The translations under genes and the position numbers were made by a program. Shown here piece by piece: positions 56,481 through 64,000 of a DNA stretch of 64,000 nucleotides. Each line of letters begins with the position of its first letter. Within the stretch, counting starts at the first letter, position 1. Under the pieces are notes generated by a model that searched no databases, was not told the origin of the DNA, and saw nothing but the letters and a program-made list of their open reading frames with translations. The DNA is from Schistocephalus solidus (lineage: Eukaryota; Platyhelminthes; Cestoda; Diphyllobothriidea; Diphyllobothriidae), in NCBI GenBank assembly GCA_017591395.1, contig WEDG01006506.1:1-64000 (forward strand), given 5' to 3'.

Positions 56481-57339
56481 GGAAATACCGGGGCTAAATT
56501 TTATTCAAATGAACCTTGTGTTATTGAATTTGATAAATATGTGGCTTAGGTAGCCCAGGTGTTGATTTTGTATTGACTATGCAAGGCTTTTTTCCCGTAT
56601 TTGCCAATAAGTTCTCCTGTCCCGAATGCACCCTGAACGGACGAAAAGCAAATTTACAGAACAGTCCAACCAGATGTTATTATTATTATCTATACAGAAT
56701 AGAAGAACTCGGTAGAATTACAACCCGAGGCTCTCAAAACTCGTTCGCCACGTTCAAACATGACATTTAGAACACCCAAACTGTACGGGATGCTCTAGTC
56801 TAAACCATGGGACAGACTTCTCATCGACTTCAGCTCCAAAAGGCAGGACACACGTTTTCTTTACTATATCCAAAAATGTTTTTGATGTTGTAAAAGCTAT
56901 GGCTACTATTTATTTCTATAACCCAAAATATGGAATGAAGTTGCAAAGAGGCAATGCGATACTCACACATTCGTGTCTAAATTATTGCAACTGTTCTCGC
57001 CAAATCCATATGTTTTGTCCAATAGTGGCAACCTTAAGAGTAGAGGGTCGATTCGTTTACGGCCCAAGCGCTGAGGTATAATAAATTAATGGAGTGTAGA
57101 GACAGCCTCATGTGGTAGATGTTTTTCATTGCGATCATAAAGGAGGTTACTTCCAGATCTTCCTTGATTAATCACCTTAAATCGGCTTAGTAAAGGTATA
57201 AATGGAGGGCCGGGTATCTGAGAGCGAACGCGTTCGACCTATGCACTATCGAAAACGGGAGCATTCAACACTCCAAATCTGGGAATAATTCGGAGTTGAA
57301 ACCTCATTTTATTGACCAATGCTTATGCATTTTTTTCTT

Positions 57340-57610
57340 ACCTACTCTAAAGTTTTTTTTTACCGACATTCAAGTGTAGAGGGCTTTGCAGACACTTGTG
57401 GCGTTTGCATGAATTAGTGGTTTATTATTTGTGTGCCACAGCAGGAGGCCTGCCTCTGATGATGGGTCCAAGTTTGGATCCAAAACTTCCGGCGAATTAA
57501 ACTCTTGTCCCAGCGATCGCATCTTCTTCTTTTCAATTGTCAAGTGGACAACAAGTAGGTCCAGAAAGGAAAGCGTGCCATCCAACCTAAATTTTGTCGT
57601 CAATTTCTAT
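57340..57610. other. Possible old Penelope fragment with hammerhead-like motif
   Basis: On the plus strand CTGATGA (57,456-57,462) is followed by GGGTCC, loop AAGTTT and GGATCC, which form a six-pair stem, and then AAAAC. On the minus strand a frame reads TTKFRLDGTLSFLDLLVV (about 57,600), similar to the FTxExxxQLxFLDVLV segment of Penelope RTs. Both signals are short and the element is heavily decayed. Confidence 0.3.
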
Positions 57611-57619
57611 TTGGGCCAG

Positions 57620-59300
57620 GCTTAAAGGTGGAAGCCTGGGTCATTAACTTAGCTAGCCCAGAAGTAAGATGGATTTTTATGTATATGCACATGATCTAGA
57701 GGTCAGAGATCGAGTTTATGGATAAAATGGAGAGCACAGCTTTTGCTCTGTATGCTGTGGTTCTCTTCATTCATGAGTTAGCTCACTGAAAGTAAAATGG
57801 TCGGTAAAGTGTACCGCAGAGTCACCTTCTTGTCTTTGGCGTAATTATACTTTAGGTAAATTGACTTCAGTTAATAATAAATAGTAATGATAATAATAAA
57901 AGACAAAGCAGAGAAGTAACTTGCATGGAAATATATGGTAACCTTTGCGCCATAAAGCCATAAACACACTTACCATGGATGTGTTTGTAAATTTTCTTTA
58001 GTGTAAACACAAAAAGTAACCTAAGATTTGTACCTTTCATAGCTAGGATTTGATTATTCGAGATCGGACAAAATGTACTGCATGAATTCACAATAAATCT
58101 GCTCCGATCCTCGTACGTAGTGAATAATGCACCTACTGCCGTACAATTGTCTCTGCTGACGTATGTATGTATCCTAATCATCTCTATATATTTCAAGAAT
58201 TTGCATAAATGAGGTGAGCGGCTGTGAATTCAGAACTATCTGCTATCTCAAAATTGTGTATAAATCTTTGAACTTTAAATTAGGTTGGTGTTTATGGTCC
58301 GATAAACCTTACTGAATCAAACGACACATACTATCCGTTCCATCAAAGGCCGAAAAAAACTCCGACATGTGCCTCATTAACAGCAAGACCAAAATGTCTT
58401 GCTTTAGTTGACTAAAACCACCCAGTGTCTTACCCAATTCGGTCTGTAAGAGGTTGATAAATGTTAATCACGTGATCATCTTCTATTATCCAGAAGCTTG
58501 CTGGGTTCATTCTGGATCCGGATTTAACCTACTCATCAAACCTAATCAGCAAAACCTCGGAAAAATAAATTACAGGGGCCAATTACTCCTGTAATCTGCT
58601 GAATTCTGTTTTTTCTCTTAAAAAATAGACAATTTATTCACAGTCAACCCACTTTATTTAAGAATAAAACTGATATACATTCTACCCACCCCAATTTCGC
58701 GCAGAGGGTTTAACAAATACGTGGTACTGAGATGAAAAGCTAGTGCTCAAAGGATTATGTGGGGCTTTAAATAATTCTTATCACTATATATACGCTGGTA
58801 GAATAATAAAAAACCTATGATGAAAGGCTGAGTTATATCAAAAAGGTGCTAGGGCCAGTAGCATTCAAAATAAAATCATAACACTGAACCACCTGGTCTT
58901 TTGGCGAGAAATTATGATAGGTAATTTAAAGGGTAGTGCAAATAGCAAGAAAAGTATATTTTTATTTTTTTCTGACAGTATGTCAAAAGGTACAAATTCG
59001 TTTATGAAAATATATTAATCTGCTCATTCTGTATAGTAAGCCTTTCGTGCAGAACTTATAAGGGTATTTTTGCAATGAAGATATTGTTGTTTATTTGATA
59101 TCCTTTGGTCTTCCATATTGAGCTTTTGTTTTTTCCCGAAACATAACCGTTTCAAGCGTGTAGTTAGATAAATATGTTACAAAACTGCCTTTTTTTTCTG
59201 GACACAAACAACCTACTCGCTGGTGCCAAGTGTCAAATATGTTCCCTACCTTACATAATATTTGACAAATAGAGGAGCAAAATCCATACTGCCAGGGTAA
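57620..59300. other. PMCA intron sequence without recognisable feature
   Basis: AT-rich; a TAA/TAG-rich microsatellite-like patch at about 57,870-57,900. No gene or transposon recognised. Confidence 0.5.
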
Positions 59301-59309
59301 AATGTTTAC

Positions 59310-59527
59310 CTGAATCACGAATGTTGCTATCCAAATACAGACAAAGAGCACGTCTCTCTGCAAACCAGCGAATGCGTTTCTTTCACCGTGAATTTTTCGT
59401 GCATTGAATTCATTGAATAAGGTCATCATCACAAAGGTATTGAAAATCGCTGTGAAATGTTCTGTTGGTACCTTAACGCCACGGTCCATTAGCGTACGCC
59501 CGTCATCGACTTCCAGAATATGCTCGC
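59310..59527 (-). CDS. PMCA exon: TM7-8 luminal loop, TM8 and start of TM9
   Basis: A 218-bp minus-strand exon between acceptor GCTTCCAAAAG| and donor GATTCAG|GTAAAC. The first two bases complete a split glycine codon. It encodes GEHILEVDDGRTLMDRG (luminal loop; family pattern GE-x-x-F-DIDSGR), TEHFTAIFNTFVMMTLFNEF and NARKIHGERNAFAGLQRDVL (TM8 and the conserved cytosolic turn), then CIWIATFVIQ entering TM9. The FNTFV...LFNE-NARKIHGE-N-F-G signature is specific to PMCA-type pumps. The exon ends in phase 0 and joins the exon at 55,092-55,199. Preceding exons (pump core, DKTGT phosphorylation site, TM1-7) are not seen in the window and should lie beyond 64 kb. Confidence 0.92.
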
Positions 59528-59529
59528 CT

Positions 59530-61400
59530 TTTGGAAGCAAACAAAAAGGACGGCAAATAATTTCAAGAACCACGTTCGAGTAAATATCAGGAAAAACAGG
59601 TATAGAAAATGAAAAACTACAGACCATAGAGAGTGGCAAAGTTTATTTTCGAAAAACGAGCTAGAAATGTTTGATTTTAGATATTTCGCATGTGGTTCAA
59701 ACACAAATCATGAAGATTATGCAGCTTTTTTCGTTAAGACTTGAAATATGTAGAAACCAGGTGACATGTAAACTGTCAAGTTAACAATTTTTAGGCTGAA
59801 CAATAGTCGCATTTAACACAAACGAGTTTTTGTCAACCTAGTTTTTTGCCATGTTCGTTAAAGAAAAATCGGTTATTTTGGATAGTGTGGACAATAAAAC
59901 TGATCGACAAGATCCTGAAAAATGCGGCTCCATCTAAGAATGAAAATATTTCCCGGAGACGGCAAAACGTTGGAATAGCCATTGTTTTGCTAGGCATTTA
60001 GAATTCCTAGACTAGTGTCTAACTTAGAAAAAAGTAAGGTCCCTAGGACGCATTTATGAGTACCTTGACCTTTCAGAGGATAATTGATGCAGGCTTCATA
60101 CAGACGATCGTACTAAAGTTTAAAGTAGTTATGTCCACCAAGATTTCGTGCTATCTTCTGTGAAGCTGTTTGAACGGTTGATGAACGGGACTTGCAAAGA
60201 GGAACAGCCGTTGCCGGCCAATGCTAATAGCTCAGCTGCGTCAATCATTGGTTGCTCCGTAGTTGGTACATTTACTTTCCCAGAAAGTGGAAGTTTGTTT
60301 ATAAAACTATTCAATTTTACTTATTACCTGAGAATCTTGTGGGGTAATTAGCCCGATTCTCTTCGTCTAATGGTCGTTTTGAGTAGAGAAATCCGTTGAG
60401 AGCCGTCCTGTTTATTGCAACGTTCATTTCAGCCTGCGTTCAGTTCTTTAGTTCACATATATAGACAGGAATTTATGACCCGGGCTAGATTAAAGTGTCC
60501 ATTAATCCGATTGACTTCTAGTCTTATTCCCACGAAATCTTGGCGCTGTGAAAGTCGAAAACATGGCTCCTCTTTTCAGGTACTGTGAGCTAAAAATGGT
60601 GCTACCCAAGCTCGAAAGCTTGCTATTGTCTGCGAAATTAGATGGCCACCTTCATCTACTCTCTACAACGTGGTTTCATTTGGTGCTCCTGTGTAAAATC
60701 CTGTGGACTCCAAGTCGTTCTCTTGAGCGGTCAGAAACCGTCAATCAAATCCGTCTGGTATACAACGCGTTTCTCCGAGCTTTGTACTGCTCTTGAGTAG
60801 GTGGCTGGGCCTGTATTTAGCAGATATAAAGCTCGATAACAAGATGCGATGCGCGTTCCTTTTAAGTGGGTTCCGAAGCAGCTCTGATTTGTTTTCTTGT
60901 TTGCAGATTCGTTCAGCGCGGGTCTATGCACTTTGGAACGACCTACTTCCGCATCTGGGTTTATGCCACAGTGCTCCCCAAAAAATCCTGCGGAAACGAT
61001 GTGCTTGCGGCTGCCTCGCACATCATGCTTTAAAAATTCCCATTCACCCTTCTAGTTTGCCTAAAACGAAAATTGTGTTAGGTTACACAGCCTCTACATT
61101 AATTTGCATATTAAGGCTGATTGAGCTGGGATATAGTGTTAACAGATCAGCAACATGGTTTTTTGTACTGACTGATGGGTCAACTTCCAATCGGGTTCAA
61201 AACGTATTATATATGGGCCAAATTCTGACATTACTTAGTATTGACGCGTCCTTGGTTTGCCCAAAGACTTGGTTGGTGGATATAAATTGCGTTTAGGGGC
61301 ATCGCCCTGGCAATTCTTTAAATGACTGCGCTGTTAAGGGATTGTGTCCGGATGTTCTGTACGAAGACCGTCAGGGTACGAAACTGTAAATGAGCAGCGT
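59530..61400. other. Sequence upstream of the PMCA exon (intronic), no clear feature
   Basis: Frames at 60,129-60,314 (-), 60,731-61,021 (-) and 60,793-61,296 (+, 167 codons) are open but have no motif I recognise and no splice signals I trust; they may be fragments of an unidentified repeat. Confidence 0.35.
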
Positions 61401-61411
61401 TATTTAATTAG

Positions 61412-61586
61412 CTTTTGCTGGCATGCCTCGGATACGCTTAAAAATCCTTTTGGCAGTTGTAGCAATAGCCAATGAATCCAAAATTACTGATGAAATTAAG
61501 CAAAACGGCTACTCTACTATTCCACGCGTTTCTGTGAAAGTTTGGGACATATTGACCGGGCGGCCACAATCCCAGTCCGACCCAAG
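61412..61586 (+). CDS. Candidate exon on the opposite strand, unidentified
   Basis: The plus strand is open from an ATTAG acceptor-like site (weak pyrimidine tract) to a perfect 5' splice site CCCAAG|GTGAGT at 61,587. The peptide includes MPRIRLKILLAVVAIANESK, TDEIKQNGYSTIPRVSV and DILTGRPQSQSDPR. A hydrophobic start after ATG (61,422) could be a signal peptide of a first coding exon. The opposite orientation to PMCA would make it a nested gene. No family recognised; chance openness over 175 bp cannot be excluded. Confidence 0.25.
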
Positions 61587-62159
61587 GTGAGTACATAAAG
61601 TTATACACAGCCTTACCCATCCACCTCGATTTTTTGTACTTTTGTATGCTTTTATAATAAACATCAATTCCAATTGCCCAAGAGGTCAGACCTTGGATGT
61701 ATGCATCATATCTAGTCCATACGACACTTGGAGTAATTGCCCTAGGACCTCAATGCTGTTCAGTTAGGCAAAGAACCTACGCGCATCTTTATAAAACTGA
61801 CTCGAATTACGGATACCTGGTAAAAGTCCAAACCCAGGTTTCGTCGAGTATGCCGGCTTCGGAGGCCTCTTTTCAAGATAAACATATGAGGAGCGTTGGG
61901 AGACACAATGAGGAGCTGAGTTCCTTGCAGCTGCCTCAGACAAAGGTACAAAATCGATGAAACACTATTATAAGCTTTTTGATAGTATACTTATTGACCT
62001 GACAGTAAATCAATAGGTAAACGGCTGTTAGCACGCTAATCAACACTTGAATTTGTGTTCTGTAACCAGCCCTTTATTTGCAAGTTAAACCTGGTTTTTA
62101 TAGTAGAGGAGTTTGGCAGACTTGAATAATTCTTTTAACCCACTTATTAAAAAATCGGG

Positions 62160-62241
62160 AGCCTCGGCGGGATTCGAACGCAGTCCAGCAAGGGGAAGGC
62201 TTTAGAACACCCATCGCTCTAGCCAACTCAGCTACGAGGCC
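62160..62241 (-). tRNA. tRNA-like sequence, probably pseudogene
   Basis: Acceptor strands GGCCTCG and CGAGGCT pair over seven positions (one G-U) 82 nt apart. The D-arm region TAGCTGAGTTGGCTAGAGC and the T-loop with B box CGTTCGAATCCC are in place. The anticodon arm (around GGGTGTTCTAAAGCC) and the T stem pair poorly and no anticodon can be read with confidence (TCT is one option). The size suggests a class II or disturbed tRNA. It looks like a decayed tRNA or tRNA-derived repeat rather than a working gene. Confidence 0.4.
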
Positions 62242-62249
62242 CCACCGGT

Positions 62250-64000
62250 TTTTATAGGTAAAAGTGTGGCTTCATTTGCATAATTCTGCTTGTCCAGAAT
62301 GGTTTTAAAATTGGACTAAGATAACATCGATGTAGTGCATCAATTTTTGACACTTGAAAAGTTCTACAAGTATTCGGTGCTGCAATTTTAACCAAGGATA
62401 TAAACGATGCTTGATCACGAATCACCTTAAGCATCCTAACTAACTACCTAAATTGCTTCCACTGGGCAAAGTTAGTTTACTATTCGTTACATACGGCTAT
62501 TCCGAAGCTTGGAAATCGTGAGAAGTACTGCACTTAGGAAACTTTTCTTATACTGTGAGTGGAAAATGGAACCTTGCAGAAACAGCAGTTTTTGACTAAG
62601 TTAACCAGCAAGCTCGCGAACCCTCCTGCATGTACAGAATGTACCTGAGCTTGTCAAAAGACAGCTTAAAAACACCAGATACAAATAGCGCACAAGCCTA
62701 CAGCAAATGTGCGCACCCAGCTTGTACATCTAAAGACAGGGTTGACAATAACAAAAGAAAAAAGTCTGAAGAATATTGTGTACTAGTTGTCATGCCGTCT
62801 ATTGTGGTTAAACTAGAAATATATTTCCACCCGTATACATAAACATCAGTTAGCGGTGATGAGATGAAACCCCTTATCTCAGATAGCCACGGACACACTG
62901 GACATAGGATACATATTTGAGTGGGAAGATACCCACATCGTTGGTGCCTGCCCAACAAGGAAGGGCAGCAAAGTTCTGGAGGCAATGCACTCTGACGACG
63001 CATGTGTTAATAGGCATATCGATTAAGATGCAAATTACAAATTTCTTAAGGTCAAGTGGGAGCGAACACAGCCACGATCGATCGGATAAAGTAAAGCATT
63101 GGAAGCCTTTCGGCTCAACCTTCAACCAACCACAGAAGCTGAAGGCGAACTGGGGTAACAGACTCTAAAATTTCCCGAAGAACTTCAGCTTATTTTAATT
63201 AAATTTCTTGGTAGGCCAATATTTTAATAACTAACCTATGTATGGGAAGCCTTTCAGATGTGTTTATGCGTCCCAAGCAATAGTGTGGGCTTTGCAAACT
63301 GCAGAATAATTTAAACTAGGTAAAACAATTAGCTAATCAGAGTGGCGGCTGCATAGCGATGCAAAAATATTTTCGAGAAAACAAGAACACCTCTGGCTGT
63401 CATTTTGTACTTATCTACCATTGTTGATCTCTATTCTATCTGCTGATCCTATATCTCAGATATAATAATTTAAGCGGAAGATATTAATTGTATTGAGGAT
63501 TCAGTCGAACGTATAAAAACGGATAAGGATTAAATTACAATTTCCAACAGTTTAATTTCCTGTCTAACAGTTTTAGATTCCTCCCTCAAAGACGAATGCT
63601 CCGTAACTGTGCTGATAAGAAAATTAACCGAATTTGTTAGCTAGCCTTAAGTGGAACATTTGAAGCTACTTGCTAATACATGTGAACAGTTATACAGATT
63701 AATGAATATTTTTCTTTACCAGGGAAGAAATGAAGGAACTTACTTCATTTAAGTGATATGGGTGCTTATTTTAGCTAAGACGAAGAAAGCCATAGAAAGG
63801 TGCGTTAAAAAATTGTGCACTATCTCCATACAAAAGAATTGCATTGTGTGATGGAAGAAATGCATGATCACAGTTTGGTGCCAAAATGACGGGTGTCTGT
63901 GTCCGTTACAATCGTTTTTAAAACAACTGAAATGTGAAAGCCTCAGGTGTGCGCATGACTCAGAAATGAAACTGCAACATTCAGTCAAGGGCTCGCGTGT
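62250..64000. other. Stretch without recognisable feature
   Basis: No PMCA exon, repeat or RNA recognised up to the window end. Frames such as 62,698-63,003 (-) and 63,749-63,988 (-) have no motif. Confidence 0.4.

Noticed and set aside
60731..61296. Long frames on both strands (up to 167 codons)
   Set aside because: No recognisable family; considered an unidentified repeat, not annotated as a gene.
1..64000. CRISPR arrays, bacterial operons, rRNA genes, viral genomes
   Set aside because: No regularly spaced short repeats of CRISPR type, no Shine-Dalgarno-led gene clusters, no rRNA-like stretches and no viral structural or replication genes were seen.

Overview
The window looks like repeat-dense, intron-rich nuclear DNA of a flatworm, most probably a diphyllobothriidean tapeworm (Schistocephalus/Spirometra/Dibothriocephalus-like). 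The reasons are the repertoire (CR1-like and RTE-like LINEs, several Penelope-like elements, a tRNA-headed SINE carrying a hammerhead-type core), the codon style, and one host gene with short exons and canonical GT/AG introns. There are no bacterial operons, no CRISPR array and no rRNA. Family names rest on motifs recognised by eye; no database search was run.

Layout. (1) 1-16,485 is one giant inverted repeat: a left arm (1-7,543) and a near-identical right arm (8,935-16,485) face each other across a 1.4-kb spacer. The outer 5.85 kb of each arm recurs a third time, in direct orientation, at 21,435-27,385. This ~5.9-kb unit is about 4 kb of non-coding, strand-skewed DNA joined to the 3' half (reverse transcriptase) of a CR1-like LINE. 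In the third copy the LINE continues without a break into its linker, endonuclease and ORF1 (to about 30,045). In the palindrome it is cut and joined to a Penelope tail and another LINE. The third copy therefore looks like the ancestral junction. (2) 16.5-21.4 kb holds an RTE-like LINE whose RT ORF runs into a C2H2-like zinc-finger tail, then a GC-rich repeat and a SINE. (3) 30-44 kb is a mosaic of Penelope fragments, GC-rich ~430-bp repeat units, SINE pieces and a mariner remnant, with one probable unidentified exon (30.7 kb). (4) 45-59.5 kb, minus strand, carries three exons of a plasma-membrane Ca2+-ATPase (PMCA): transmembrane helices 8-10 and the cytosolic tail into the calmodulin-binding domain. 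Their phases fit and their introns are large and transposon-filled. Earlier exons must lie beyond 64 kb. The end of the gene lies below 45 kb and was not securely found.

The most interesting observations are the palindrome/triplication, a conserved hammerhead-ribozyme-like core in at least five SINE copies (with covarying stem II in one), a second hammerhead-like core in the Penelope 3' tails, and the PMCA gene, whose calmodulin-domain exon has an apparent one-base homopolymer frameshift. Clustered homopolymer indels suggest that parts of the assembly carry uncorrected long-read errors.
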